Part shown: piece by piece, positions 26,884 to 36,543 of the stretch
Position numbering within the stretch: the first letter of the stretch is position 1
How the letters are laid out: each line of letters starts with the position of its first letter
Assembly (NCBI GenBank): GCA_005888095.1
Contig: VBKF01000093.1
Coordinates: 37,393-101,392, forward strand
DNA from: Deltaproteobacteria bacterium
GTDB lineage: Bacteria > Desulfobacterota > Binatia > DP-6
DNA: 64,000 nt
Direction of reading: 5' to 3'
Notes under the pieces: generated by a model
Database searches by the model: none
What the model saw: the letters and a program-made list of their open reading frames with translations, nothing else
Told to the model about the DNA's origin: nothing
Position numbers and translations under genes: made by a program

Positions 26884-27473
26884 GACACCAGCTCGCGCTT
26901 CTGGCTCTTGCTCTCGGCTGTGCGCACCCGGTCGCCGCCCCGCCACCGCCCGAGCTGTCCCGCACGGTGGCCGTCCTGACGCCGAACAACTTGACCGGCG
27001 ACCCGCTTCTCGTGGCGGGCGCCTCCTTCTTCGAGAAGTACGCCGCCCCGAGCGCGCGCGTCACGGTGTCCGACGTGCTCGCCGCCGAGGCACGCCTCCA
27101 GCTCGCGCGGCGCGGCTTCGACGTCGTACCGGCCGAGACGGTGGAGGGCGGGACGCGCGGCCGGGCGCCCGGCAGCGCCCGGGCCGCGGGCGAGCTGGCG
27201 AAGCAGGCCGAGCTGCCGGGGCTCGCGCTCTACCTCGAGATCCGGCGCTGGGACCCCGATGCGCCGACGCATCCGGCCTTCGTGCTCGTCGGTCTCGCGG
27301 CGAGCCTCGTCGATCCCGCGAGCGGCCGCGTCCTGTGGAGCGCGGACCACCCCGTCCGGCCGGTGCCCACGCCCGGCGAGGTGGCGGTCGGGCCGGCGTA
27401 CGTCACCGCCGCGCGCAAGGTCATGGAGGAGCTGCTCGCGCCCCTCGGGGCGGAGCGCCCGCCGGCGTCGTGA
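26880..27473 (+). CDS. GNA1162/DUF799-like lipoprotein
   Basis: A 197-residue predicted lipoprotein: a short signal ends in lipobox LALGC (Cys13). The mature part (TVAVLTPNNLTGDPL, then DVLAAEARLQLARRGFDVV, then ASLVDPASGRVLWSADH) resembles the GNA1162/DUF799 and LpoB-like group, whose members assist outer-membrane or envelope machines. Its GTG start overlaps the stop of the fused gene by 4 bp, making it the last gene of the metal-uptake operon. It overlaps the convergent RND gene by 53 bp at the 3' end. Confidence 0.7.
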   Translation: MRHQLALLALALGCAHPVAAPPPPELSRTVAVLTPNNLTGDPLLVAGASFFEKYAAPSARVTVSDVLAAEARLQLARRGFDVVPAETVEGGTRGRAPGSARAAGELAKQAELPGLALYLEIRRWDPDAPTHPAFVLVGLAASLVDPASGRVLWSADHPVRPVPTPGEVAVGPAYVTAARKVMEELLAPLGAERPPAS

Positions 27474-30400
27474 CCCGCGCGTACCACACCGGTACGACGA
27501 AGAGGTTCAGCCAGGTCGACGTGAAGAGCCCGCCGACGATGACCAGCGCCATCGGCTGCTCGATCTCCCCGCCGGCGCGCCCGCCGAGCAGCAGGAGCGG
27601 CAGCAGCGCGATACCGGTCACGAGCGCCGTCATGAGGATCGGCGCCAGCCGGTCGGCGGCCGCCCTGACCAGCCCGGCATGGTCGAGCACCCGGCCGTGC
27701 GCGCGCTCCACCTGCTGGAAGTAGGCGATCAGCACGATGCCGTTGCGGATGGTGATGCCGAAGACGGTGACGAACCCGACGATCGCGCCGAGCGAGAGCT
27801 GCCCGCCGCCCGCCAGCAAGACGGCGGCGAGCCCGCCCACGAACGCGAGCGGCACGTTCACCATGGTGAGCGCGGCGAGCCGCGCCGAGCGGAAGTCGAG
27901 GACGAGAAGGACGAAGATGCCGAGCAGCGCGAGGACGCCGAGGCCGACGAGCCGCTGGCGCGCCGCCGCGGCGGCCGCGTACTCGCCGCCCACCTCGGCG
28001 TAGACGCCCGCCGGCAGTGCGGTCGCCGCCACGGCGCGGCCGACGTCGTGCGCCACGGCGTCGAGCGCGCGCCCGCGGGCGTCGAGGCGCACGAGAATGG
28101 TGCGCACGCCGTCCTCGTGCATGATCGCCGTGCGCAGCGGCGCGATCTCGACGTCGGCGACGGCGCCGAGCGGCACGATCCGTCCCTCCGCCGTCACCAG
28201 CGGCAGCCGGGCGAAGCGCTCGGGGTCGGCGGCCGCGTCGGAGGCGACGCGGAGGACGACGTCGGCCTGGCGCTCGCCCTCGAGGAGGCGCCCGACCGGC
28301 ACGCCCCCGAGGGCGCTGCGCACCGCGCGCTCGACGGCGGCCGCCGGCACGCCGTACTGCAGGAGATCGTCGCGGCGCGGGTGGATGCGCAAGCCGGGCG
28401 CGGCGAGCGCCCCGGGCGCGTGGAGATCCACCACGCCGGGGACCGCCGCGACCCGCTCGCTCAGCGTGGCGGCCGCCTGCTCGAGGCTCGGCAGCTCCAG
28501 CCCGCGCAGCCGGATGACCAGCTCGGCGCCGGCGCCGCCGAGCAGCTCCTCGATGCGTTCGTTCAGGAATTGCTTGATGTCGAAGGCGAAGCCGGCCACG
28601 CCGCCGGCCTCCTCCCGGAGCGCCTCGGTCACCGCCTCCGCATCGACGTCGGGTGCGAGCTGCACCATCATCTCGCTGCGCTCGGGGCCCCAGACGTCCT
28701 CCGAGAGGGTCGAGCGGCCGATCACCTGCGCCACCGAGCGCACGCCGGGGACGGCGAGGAGGCGCCTGCCCACCTCGGAGCCCACCCGGACCGACTCCGC
28801 GAAGCCCACCCCCGGCGCACCGGTCATGTGCATCACGAAGTTCGTCTCGTGGAACTCGGGCAGGAACTCGAGGTGCGTGAGAGGGCTCAGGCCGACGGCC
28901 ACTGCGACGGCCGCGAGGCTGCCGGCGAGGACGGGCGCCGGGCGGGCGAGCACGCGGGCGAGCGCCCGCTCGTAGCGGCGGCGGAGCGCCGCCATGAGCC
29001 GTGGCGGCTCCGGATGGCGCGCGACGGCGCCCGGGAGCAGCACGAGCGCCAGCGCCGGCGTCACCGTGAGCGCGACGCCGAGCGAGGCGAGCGTCGCCAG
29101 CACGTAGGCGAGCGCCAGCGGGCGGAACAGCGCGCCCTCGAGACCGCCGAGCAGGAAGACGGGCAGGAAGACGAGGGCCACCATGACCGTCGCGTAGACG
29201 ACGGCGCTGCGCACCTCCACCGAGGCGGCGAGCACGACGTCGAGGGGGCGGGCGCCGGCGGGCGCGCCGCGCAGCCGCCGCCAGGCGTTCTCGACGTCGA
29301 TGATCGCGTCGTCCACCACCTCCCCGACGGCGATCGCGAGGCCGCCGAGCACCATGACGTTGAGGGTCGCGCCCGCCGCGCGCAGCACGGCCACGGCCGC
29401 GAGCAGCGAGAGCGGGATGGCGACCACGCTCACCATCGCCGCCCGCAGCTCGGCGGTGAAGACCAGGAGCACGAGCGTTACCAGGACGGCGCCGGCCAGG
29501 AGCGCGCGGCGCAGGTTGCCAAGGGCGTGCGTCACGAAGCTCGCCTGGCGGAACATCGTCCGCTCGACGCGCACGTCGGCGGGCAGCGCGCGCACGATCG
29601 CCTCGAGCGCGTCCTCGACCGCCGCGGTGACGGCCAGCACGTTCTGCTCGGGCTGCTTGGTGACGAGCAGCACGACGCCGGGCTCGCCGTTCACGATCGC
29701 GTCGCCCACGGCGACCGCCGGCCCCTCCCCCACGTCGGCGACCGCGGCGAGCGGCACGGGCACGTGATTCCGGCCCGGGAGCGGCGCCCGCGCGAGATCG
29801 CCGGCGCCGTGCAGCCGGCCGTCGAGCCAGGTGGGCAGCCGCTGCCCGCCGCGGTCGAGGAACCCCGAGCCGCCCGGCGCGTCCGCCGCGGCAGCGGCGG
29901 TGGCGAGGTCGTCGAGCGTCGCGCGGGCCGCCAGCAGCCGCTCCGGGGTGGTCGTCACCTGTACCTGGCGGATGCCGCCGCCGTAGATCACCACGTTGGC
30001 GACCCCCGGCACGGCCAGCAGCCGCGGGCGGATGGTCCATTCGGCCAGGTCGCGCAGGACGAGCGGCGACGCGCCGCGCATGCCGATCGCCAGGATCGTC
30101 GTCAGCGCCGAGGAGAGCGGCGAGACCGCCGGGCGCGTGCCCGGAGGCAGCTGCTCGGCGGTGAGCGCGAGCCGTTCGATCACGACCTGGCGAGCTCGGT
30201 AGGGATCGGTCCCGTAGGGGTAGATGGCGGTCAGCACGGCGAGGCCCGCGATCGACGACGAGCGCAGCGTCGCCAGCTCGGGCGCGCCGCCGAGCGCGCG
30301 CTCGAGCGGCCGGGTGACGAGGGCCTCCACGTCCTCGGCCGCGAGCCCCGGCGCCTCCACCTGGACCTCGACGATCGGCGGGGCGAACTCGGGAAAGACG

Positions 30401-30510
30401 TCGAGGGGGGAATGACGCGCCGCGTAGAGGCCGCCCACCAGAAGCGCCGCGGCGAGGAGGAAGACGACTTCGCGGTTACGGAGCGCCGCGCCGACGAGTC
30501 GGCCCACCAT
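27421..30510 (-). CDS. RND efflux transporter, CusA/CzcA (heavy-metal) type
   Basis: A 1029-residue resistance-nodulation-division pump: twelve predicted membrane helices with two large periplasmic loops. The heavy-metal-type helix-4 motif region reads AVGEVVDDAIIDVENAWRRL, with the paired acids needed for proton relay. Despite annotation habit, the substrate of this VDDAI subgroup is not well fixed; the three-methionine copper site of CusA is not evident to me. The adaptor and outer-membrane channel are encoded separately at 34245-36382 on the same strand. The 3' end overlaps the lipoprotein gene by 53 bp. Confidence 0.9.
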   Translation of the reverse strand: MVGRLVGAALRNREVVFLLAAALLVGGLYAARHSPLDVFPEFAPPIVEVQVEAPGLAAEDVEALVTRPLERALGGAPELATLRSSSIAGLAVLTAIYPYGTDPYRARQVVIERLALTAEQLPPGTRPAVSPLSSALTTILAIGMRGASPLVLRDLAEWTIRPRLLAVPGVANVVIYGGGIRQVQVTTTPERLLAARATLDDLATAAAAADAPGGSGFLDRGGQRLPTWLDGRLHGAGDLARAPLPGRNHVPVPLAAVADVGEGPAVAVGDAIVNGEPGVVLLVTKQPEQNVLAVTAAVEDALEAIVRALPADVRVERTMFRQASFVTHALGNLRRALLAGAVLVTLVLLVFTAELRAAMVSVVAIPLSLLAAVAVLRAAGATLNVMVLGGLAIAVGEVVDDAIIDVENAWRRLRGAPAGARPLDVVLAASVEVRSAVVYATVMVALVFLPVFLLGGLEGALFRPLALAYVLATLASLGVALTVTPALALVLLPGAVARHPEPPRLMAALRRRYERALARVLARPAPVLAGSLAAVAVAVGLSPLTHLEFLPEFHETNFVMHMTGAPGVGFAESVRVGSEVGRRLLAVPGVRSVAQVIGRSTLSEDVWGPERSEMMVQLAPDVDAEAVTEALREEAGGVAGFAFDIKQFLNERIEELLGGAGAELVIRLRGLELPSLEQAAATLSERVAAVPGVVDLHAPGALAAPGLRIHPRRDDLLQYGVPAAAVERAVRSALGGVPVGRLLEGERQADVVLRVASDAAADPERFARLPLVTAEGRIVPLGAVADVEIAPLRTAIMHEDGVRTILVRLDARGRALDAVAHDVGRAVAATALPAGVYAEVGGEYAAAAAARQRLVGLGVLALLGIFVLLVLDFRSARLAALTMVNVPLAFVGGLAAVLLAGGGQLSLGAIVGFVTVFGITIRNGIVLIAYFQQVERAHGRVLDHAGLVRAAADRLAPILMTALVTGIALLPLLLLGGRAGGEIEQPMALVIVGGLFTSTWLNLFVVPVWYARVTTPAGAPPRGARAAPP

Positions 30511-30643
30511 GGGCTACGCCATCAGGCCGTCGTGCAGGACTCTGGCGGCATGGGATGGGACGGCGCGAACATAGGCCAGCCCTCCCCGCGCCTCAAGCCT
30601 TCATCTGCCCTCGGGATCGACCGTCCCTCACGGCAACCGGGGT

Positions 30644-30671
30644 GTGACGCTCACGCACGTTGATGTAGAGT
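30644..30671 (+). promoter_or_regulatory. Promoter of the hybrid histidine kinase gene, leaderless arrangement
   Basis: GTGACG (30644-30649) and TAGAGT (30666-30671) are 16 bp apart. The GTG start codon at 30678 begins six bases after the -10 box, so the transcript would begin at or beside the start codon. Confidence 0.4.
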
Positions 30672-30677
30672 CCTCGC

Positions 30678-33383
30678 GTGAAGCGGGCGATCCATCTCCC
30701 CTCCGTCCGGACCTCCCTGCGCCTCCTCCCCGTCGGCAAGAAGCTCGGCCTCATCGTCGTCCTCTTCGTCTTCATCGTCGCCTGCCTGCTCATGCTCGCC
30801 AACGCGCAGATGGAGATCCTGTCGGCGGTGCGGGCCTACGTGGGCGGCGAGGGCCTGTGGTCGAAGGGCGAGAAGGACGCCGTCCACCATCTTGCGCGCT
30901 ACGCCGACACGCGACACGAGCGCGACTACCGCCGGTATCTCGCCGCCATCGCCGTGCCGCTCGGCGACAAGCAGGCGCGGCTCGAGCTCGGGAAGCCCAG
31001 GCCGGATCTCCACGTGGTGCGGCAGGGATTCGTCCGGGGGCGCAATCATCCTGACGACGTCGGCCGCCTGGCGATGCTCTTCCGGCGGTTCCGCCACGAG
31101 AGGTACATGGCGAAGGCGATCGCCATCTGGACCGCCGGCGACCGCTACATCGCCGCGATCGCCGAGCGGGGCGAGGCGCTCCACGCCGAGATCGGCTCCG
31201 GCCGGCCGAATGCGGAGCGCGTCGGCGCGCTCCTCCGCGAGATCAGCCGGCTCGACCAGCGCGTGACGCCGCTCGAGGACGCCTTCTCGCGCACGCTCTC
31301 CAAAGGGGCACGGCACGTCAAGCGGCTGCTGCTCGAGATCACGGTGCTGATCGCCGCGCTCCTGCTGAGCAGCGGCGTGCTGCTCTCCTGGATGATGCTG
31401 CGGCACATTCGCGCCTGGGAGGCGCGCTACCGCCACCTCCTCGACACGGCCAACGACGCCATCATCGTGGCCAGCCTCGAGACCGGCATCATCCTCGACG
31501 CGAACCGCAAGACCGAGGAGCTGCTCGGCGTCCCGGTGAGCCGCATCCTCGGCACGCGCCAGGCGGAGCTCCACCCTGAGAGCGAGCAGGACACGTACCG
31601 GCGCCTCTTCGCGGAGGAGGTCCGCACCGGCCATGCGACCAACGGCGACCTGCATCTCCGCCGCGCGGACGGGCAGCTCGTGCCGGTCGAGATCAGCGCC
31701 GCGGTCACGGAGCTCGGCGGACGGGCCGTCGTGCAGAGCATCTTCCGGGACATCACCGAGCGCACGCGCGCCGACCGGGCGCTGCGCGAGAGCGAGGAGC
31801 GCTATCGCGGGCTCTTCGAGGACGCCAACGACCTGGTCTACACGCACGACCTGGCGGGCAACTTCACGTCGATCAACAGGGCGGCCGAGCGGATCACCGG
31901 CTACCCGGCGACCGAGGCGACCCGCGTGAACCTTGCCCAGATCGTCGCGCCCGAGCACCTGGAGCTCGCCCGCGAGATGGTGAGCCGCAAGGTCGTGTCC
32001 GGCGGCCCGACGGTCTACGAGCTGGACGTCATCACCAGGGACGGCGGCCGCGTGCCGCTCGAGGTGAGCACGCGGCTCATGCTGCGCGACGGCAAGCCGG
32101 TGGGCGTGCAGGGCATCGCGCGCGACATCCGGGAGCGGCGGCGGATCGAGGCGGAGCGGGCAGAGCTGCTTGCCCGCGAGCAGGCCGCGCGTGCCGAGGC
32201 GGAGCTCGCGAACCGCGCCAAGGACGAGTTCCTCGCCACGCTCTCGCACGAGCTGCGGACGCCGCTCAGCGCCATCCTCATCTGGGCGCGCCTCCTGCGC
32301 TCCGGCCGGCTCGAGCCGGACGCCCGGACCCGCGCGCTCGAGGTGATCGAGCGCAACACGAAGCTCCAGGCTCGCCTCATCGAGGACCTCCTCGAGGTCT
32401 CGCGCATCATCGCCGGCAAGCTGCGTCTCGAGCTGACGCCCGTCGACCTGGCGGCGACCGTCGAGAGCGCCATCGACGCGGTCCGTGCGGCGGCCGACGC
32501 GAAGGAGATCACCCTCGAGTGCGAGCTCGACCACGGCATCGGTCCCGTGCGCGGCGATCGCAACCGGCTGCAGCAGATCGTCTGGAACCTCGTCGCCAAC
32601 GCCATCAAGTTCACGCCGAGCGGCGGGCGCGTCGCCGTCCGGCTCGCGCGCGACGCGCATGACGCCGTGATCAGCGTGCGTGACACGGGCATCGGGATTC
32701 CGGCCGACTTCCTGCCGCACATCTTCGAGCGCTTCCGGCAGGCCGACAGCACGAGCACGCGCGCGCACGGGGGGCTGGGGCTCGGGCTGGCGATCGTGCG
32801 CCACCTGGTCGAGCGGCACGGCGGCACGGTGACGGCCGCGAGTCCGGGCGAGGGCCAGGGCGCCACCTTCACGGTGCGGCTCCCGGTGCCGGCGAAGGAT
32901 GTCGAGGCGGGCGACGCCGCGTGGCTCAGCGGGCTCGCGCGACGCCCCGGCCCGAGCCCCCTGTCGCTCCACGGCCTCCACGTGCTCCTCGTCGAAGACG
33001 AGTCCGACATGCGCGAATCGGTGACCGTGAGCCTCGAGCTGTGCGGCGCACGCGTGACGGCCGTCGGCGCCGCGCCGGCGGCGCTCGAGATACTCGACCG
33101 CGACCCGCCCGACATCGTCCTCTGCGACATCGGCATGCCGGGCGAGGACGGCTACGCGCTGGTGCGCAAGATCCGATCGCGCGGCGCGGAGCGAGGCGGG
33201 CAGATCCCGGCGGTCGCGCTCACGGCGTATGCCCGGGACGAAGACCGCAGCCGCGCGCTCGACGCGGGTTTCCAGATCCACGTCGCCAAGCCGGTCGAGC
33301 CGACCGAGATCGCGCGCGTCGTCGCCGACCTCTGCCGCTCGACGGCGCGCGTCGGCCGGGTGGCGGCCGCGAGGGGACGGTAG
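30678..33383 (+). CDS. Hybrid sensor histidine kinase with two PAS domains and a C-terminal receiver
   Basis: A 901-residue kinase. Domain order: membrane helix (about 24-44), periplasmic helical sensor (about 45-210), second membrane helix (about 214-237), PAS 1 (about 250-370), PAS 2 (about 375-495), dimerisation domain with phospho-acceptor His524 in SHELRTP, ATPase domain with NLVANAIKF, DTGIGIP and GGLGLGLAI, and a receiver with LLVEDESD and phospho-acceptor Asp817 in LCDIGMP. No response regulator follows, so output may pass by phosphorelay to a distant protein. It lies between the two halves of the RND system on the opposite strand. Start GTG at 30678. Confidence 0.93.
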   Translation: MKRAIHLPSVRTSLRLLPVGKKLGLIVVLFVFIVACLLMLANAQMEILSAVRAYVGGEGLWSKGEKDAVHHLARYADTRHERDYRRYLAAIAVPLGDKQARLELGKPRPDLHVVRQGFVRGRNHPDDVGRLAMLFRRFRHERYMAKAIAIWTAGDRYIAAIAERGEALHAEIGSGRPNAERVGALLREISRLDQRVTPLEDAFSRTLSKGARHVKRLLLEITVLIAALLLSSGVLLSWMMLRHIRAWEARYRHLLDTANDAIIVASLETGIILDANRKTEELLGVPVSRILGTRQAELHPESEQDTYRRLFAEEVRTGHATNGDLHLRRADGQLVPVEISAAVTELGGRAVVQSIFRDITERTRADRALRESEERYRGLFEDANDLVYTHDLAGNFTSINRAAERITGYPATEATRVNLAQIVAPEHLELAREMVSRKVVSGGPTVYELDVITRDGGRVPLEVSTRLMLRDGKPVGVQGIARDIRERRRIEAERAELLAREQAARAEAELANRAKDEFLATLSHELRTPLSAILIWARLLRSGRLEPDARTRALEVIERNTKLQARLIEDLLEVSRIIAGKLRLELTPVDLAATVESAIDAVRAAADAKEITLECELDHGIGPVRGDRNRLQQIVWNLVANAIKFTPSGGRVAVRLARDAHDAVISVRDTGIGIPADFLPHIFERFRQADSTSTRAHGGLGLGLAIVRHLVERHGGTVTAASPGEGQGATFTVRLPVPAKDVEAGDAAWLSGLARRPGPSPLSLHGLHVLLVEDESDMRESVTVSLELCGARVTAVGAAPAALEILDRDPPDIVLCDIGMPGEDGYALVRKIRSRGAERGGQIPAVALTAYARDEDRSRALDAGFQIHVAKPVEPTEIARVVADLCRSTARVGRVAAARGR

Positions 33384-33402
33384 GTACCGGGTCTACATCT
33401 TC

Positions 33403-34215
33403 TCAGACGAGCTCGTCGAGGTCCTCGATGGGGCGGCAGACCGCATGGTAGGCCGCCCGCGCGAGGCTCTCGCCGTCCGCCTCGGCGCGCGGATCGAGCG
33501 CCGTGCCGACGTGCACGGCCACCGGCAGGCTCGGTCCGGCGAGAACCCGCGTCCAGAGATGCGAGACGAGCCGGCTGTCGTCCGTCCAGTACGCGCGACG
33601 GTCGCCGTAGCGGATCGTCACCGGGACGACCGGGACGCCGAGGCGGTGGAGCAGTCGGAAGAGCCCCGGGTGAAAGGGCCCCGGCAGCCGCCGGGCGCCG
33701 GTCTTGCCTTCCGGGAACACGATGACGCTGGCGGACGCCAGGCGCCGCGCGAGCCCGCGCGCCGCCCGGACGCGGCCGCGCGGATCGTCGCGCTCGACGA
33801 ACACCGACCCGACGAGCTTCGCTGCCGCGCCGACGATCCACCAGCCGGCGACGTCGGCCCGGCTCATGAAGCTCGCTCCCAGCACGCCGGCGAGGAGCGG
33901 GACGTCGAGGTAGCTGCGATGGTTGGCGACGTACACGCAGGGGCCTGGCGAGGGGATTCCTTCCGCGCGGACCTCGAGGTCGAGCCAGCGCCACGCGCGC
34001 ACGCTCCAGTGCCGGAGGAAGGCGAGCGCGCGCGACGGCGAGGCGCCCCACACGAGCGCGGAGGCGCGATAGGCGACCAGGTGGACGAGCGCGCTCGCGA
34101 CCGCCGCCGCCAGCCGCACGGCCCGCGCGCCGCGCCCGCGCGTCGTGACCGTCGGACGTTCCCGCTCCGGACGCTGCTCCACGACCCCGCCCGCCGGGCC
34201 ACGGGCGCCGCTCAT
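33403..34215 (-). CDS. 1-acyl-sn-glycerol-3-phosphate acyltransferase (PlsC family)
   Basis: A 270-residue PlsC-type acyltransferase with a basic N-terminus and one or two hydrophobic segments. Block I is ANHRSYLD (HX4D), block II includes SFMSRADV, block III is VFPEGKTG with the phosphate-binding residues, and block IV is VPVVPVTIRYG. It would acylate lysophosphatidate or a related lipid at the inner membrane. It lies 29 bp after the adaptor gene on the same strand, so it is probably co-transcribed with the efflux genes, and 20 bp from the convergent kinase gene. Confidence 0.88.
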   Translation of the reverse strand: MSGARGPAGGVVEQRPERERPTVTTRGRGARAVRLAAAVASALVHLVAYRASALVWGASPSRALAFLRHWSVRAWRWLDLEVRAEGIPSPGPCVYVANHRSYLDVPLLAGVLGASFMSRADVAGWWIVGAAAKLVGSVFVERDDPRGRVRAARGLARRLASASVIVFPEGKTGARRLPGPFHPGLFRLLHRLGVPVVPVTIRYGDRRAYWTDDSRLVSHLWTRVLAGPSLPVAVHVGTALDPRAEADGESLARAAYHAVCRPIEDLDELV

Positions 34216-34244
34216 CCGCCCCGCCCGACATCGCGCGTCACGCC

Positions 34245-35138
34245 CTACTCCTCACCCTCTGGCGGCAGCCGCGTCGCCGAGAGCAGGCTCGCGGCGCCCG
34301 TCACGACGACCCGCGCTCCCGGCTCGACGCCGCTCGCGATCTCGACGCGGTCTCGGCGCACGATGCCGAGCTTCACCGCGCGCAGCGTGTATCGCCCTCC
34401 CGCCTCCTCGACGAAAACGACGGGCTGCGCGTCGTCGTAGACCACCGCCGTGACGGGCACCACGACCGCGTCGTGCGCGGGCCCCACCTCGAGCGTGACG
34501 GCGCCGGTCATCCCCGGGCGCAGCTGCTGCGCGGGATCGCGGACGCGCAGGCGGACCGGCGCCGTGCGCGTCGTGGGGTCCACGTAGGCCGCCGCGGCAT
34601 CGACGCGCGCCGCCAGCTCGCTCGCCGGGAAGGCGTCGGGGCTGAAAGCGGCCTCGGCGCCGGAGGCGATGCGTGGGACGTCGGTCTGCGGCACGTGCGC
34701 GATCACCCACTCCTCGTCGGCGCCGAGGGGCGCGTGATCGTTCTCGCCGCCGAACGCGGCCAGCGCCTTGGCCGCACGCGCCGCCTCCGCCGACGCCGCC
34801 GCCTCCTCGGCGCGCGCCGCGTCGAGCTCCTTGCGGGGGGCGACCGCGCCCTTGGCGAGCTCCTCGAGCCGGCGGACCTGCTGCGCGGCGAGACGGAGCC
34901 GCGCCGCGGCCTGGGCGAGCTGCGTCCGGGCGTCGCGCACCTCGGCGAGCTGCTCGTCGGCCACCACCGCGCCGAAGGCGCGGACGAAGTCCCGCATCGG
35001 CTCGGCGACCGCGGCCGCCGTTTCGACGCCGGGCACGCTCGCGGACCGCTCCGCCCGCGCCCCTTCGGGCCGCTTCCGCTCCTCGCTCCGGCAGGCCACG
35101 AGCGCGAGCGTGCAGAGGAGGAGCGCCCGCGCCCTCAC
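34245..35138 (-). CDS. RND/HlyD-type periplasmic adaptor lipoprotein
   Basis: A 297-residue membrane fusion protein. A lipobox (LALVAC, Cys16) anchors it in a membrane; a hairpin of heptad-like helices follows (about 60-130, ARTQLAQAAARLRLAAQQVRRL and the returning helix), then barrel-like strands (VVPVTAVVYDDAQPVVFVEE). It links the inner-membrane pump to the TolC-type channel. It is shorter than CusB (about 400 residues) and seems to lack a long N-terminal metal-binding region. Its ATG overlaps the stop of the channel gene by 4 bp. Confidence 0.83.
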   Translation of the reverse strand: MRARALLLCTLALVACRSEERKRPEGARAERSASVPGVETAAAVAEPMRDFVRAFGAVVADEQLAEVRDARTQLAQAAARLRLAAQQVRRLEELAKGAVAPRKELDAARAEEAAASAEAARAAKALAAFGGENDHAPLGADEEWVIAHVPQTDVPRIASGAEAAFSPDAFPASELAARVDAAAAYVDPTTRTAPVRLRVRDPAQQLRPGMTGAVTLEVGPAHDAVVVPVTAVVYDDAQPVVFVEEAGGRYTLRAVKLGIVRRDRVEIASGVEPGARVVVTGAASLLSATRLPPEGEE

Positions 35139-36382
35139 GGGCCCGGCTCCGCCGCGGCCTCGATCACGTCGGCCTCGGCCTCTCGCAGATCGCGCCAGGC
35201 GTCGATGGCCGCGGCGCGCGTCTGCAGCAAGCGGTCCTGCTGCAGGAGGAGGTCCGGCAGGGAGAGATAGCCCGCGTCGTAGCCGCGCTCGAGGAGCTCG
35301 CGCGCCGAGCGAGCAGCGGGCAGCGCCACGTCCTCGTAGCGGCGCCAGGCCTCCTCGGCCGCCGTCCGGTGGACGAGCGCGAGGTGGACTTCCCGTGGGA
35401 TCGCCGCCTCGAGCCGCGCCGTCTCGACGGCGGCACCGCGGGCCCCGCCGAGCAGCGCGGCCTGGGTGCCCTGTTCCCGATTCCAGATCGGGAGGGGCAC
35501 CGACACGCCGCCGCCGACGATGTGCTCCTCGAGCTGCTCCTCGCGGTAGAAGCCCCTGAGCACCGGGTTCGGCACCAGGCCGCGGCGGCGGGCCAGCGCG
35601 GCCTCGGTCTCGAGCCGCGCGCGCTCCTCGCGGGCCGCGGCCAGATCGGGACGCGCCGCCAGCGCTCGCGCGACGAGCGACTGCTCCGTGCCCTCGGGCA
35701 GCCCCGTCTGCTCGTCGGTCTCGACGCCGAGCGGCTCGTCCGGCGGCGCGCCGATGGCGACGGCCAGGCGGGCCGCCGCCCGTGAGCGCTCGGTCTCTGC
35801 CGCGGTCCGCTCCTGCTCGGCGCGCGCCGTCTCGAGCTCGGCCAGGCGCACGTCGAGCGCGCCGACCTCGCCGGCCCGCGCGCGGCGGCGCGCGGCCTCG
35901 GCCAGCCGGGCGGCGAGCGCGAGCCGCTCCGCCGCGAGCTGCTGGCGGCGGTCGGCCGCCGCGAGCCCGAAGAACGCGCGGCGCACCTCGCCGTCCACCG
36001 TGCGGCGCCGGTCGGCCAGCAGGTAGCCGGCATGCGCGACGTCGTGGTCGGCCGCCGCGATGCGGAGCCCGCGCTGGCCGCCCACCTCGATCTCCTGCTC
36101 GAGCTGGACGCCCCGGTCCTTGGTGTCCTCGCCGGGAGCGCTGTGCCGCGCGAGGTCGGCGCTGAGCACCGGGTTGGCGGGGATCAAGCGTGCCTGGCGG
36201 AGCCGGCCGCGCGCCGCGTCCAGGTCGGCGGCGGCCGCCTGCACGACCGGGCTCGCCGCCTGCGCACGCACGAGGGCATCAGCAAGCCGCAGCCCCGTCG
36301 CGGGCGGCGCCGCCGCCATGTGAGCCGTCCCCAGCACGGCCGCCATCCAGGCGCTCCGCTTGCGGTCCACCGACCCCCTCAC
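35135..36382 (-). CDS. TolC-family outer-membrane efflux channel
   Basis: A 415-residue outer-membrane factor: signal peptide (about 1-26), then two homologous long-helix repeats typical of TolC/CusC (ALVRAQAASPVVQAAAADLDAARG at the start of repeat 1, ALAARPDLAAAREERARLE at repeat 2), with barrel strands between (NPVLSADLARHS; NPVLRGFYREEQ). It would form the exit duct for the RND pump. It leads the channel-adaptor-PlsC operon, and its start is divergent from the sulfate operon leader 120 bp away. Confidence 0.87.
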   Translation of the reverse strand: MRGSVDRKRSAWMAAVLGTAHMAAAPPATGLRLADALVRAQAASPVVQAAAADLDAARGRLRQARLIPANPVLSADLARHSAPGEDTKDRGVQLEQEIEVGGQRGLRIAAADHDVAHAGYLLADRRRTVDGEVRRAFFGLAAADRRQQLAAERLALAARLAEAARRRARAGEVGALDVRLAELETARAEQERTAAETERSRAAARLAVAIGAPPDEPLGVETDEQTGLPEGTEQSLVARALAARPDLAAAREERARLETEAALARRRGLVPNPVLRGFYREEQLEEHIVGGGVSVPLPIWNREQGTQAALLGGARGAAVETARLEAAIPREVHLALVHRTAAEEAWRRYEDVALPAARSARELLERGYDAGYLSLPDLLLQQDRLLQTRAAAIDAWRDLREAEADVIEAAAEPGP

Positions 36383-36500
36383 TTAGCACGCGCGCGGCGC
36401 GCGGCCGAACGACGGCCATCCCGATTCGAACACGGCTCGCCGACGCGCAAGTGAGCGGCACGTCAGGGCGCATGGTGCGACGGAGAGACAGTCTTCAGGC

Positions 36501-36530
36501 TTGACAGTTCCTTGCGCCGCATGGTTCAAC
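36501..36530 (+). promoter_or_regulatory. Promoter of the sulfate-transport leader
   Basis: A perfect TTGACA at 36501-36506 is followed, after 18 bp, by TTCAAC (36525-36530), a weak -10 box. Transcription would start near 36537, about seven bases before the leader ORF at 36544. There is no Shine-Dalgarno, so the leader would be translated from a near-leaderless mRNA. Confidence 0.45.
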
Positions 36531-36543
36531 CGTCGTCGTGACG

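Noticed and set aside
24262..26946. 894-residue open frame on the minus strand
   Set aside because: It is the mirror of the fused membrane/SAM-fold gene; composition is Arg/Gly/Glu-rich with no recognisable domain.
36521..36541. Six-codon ORF (ATG GTT CAA ... TGA) before the poly-Cys leader
   Set aside because: It lies upstream of the predicted transcription start near 36537, so it should not be in the mRNA, and its sequence has no regulatory codon run.
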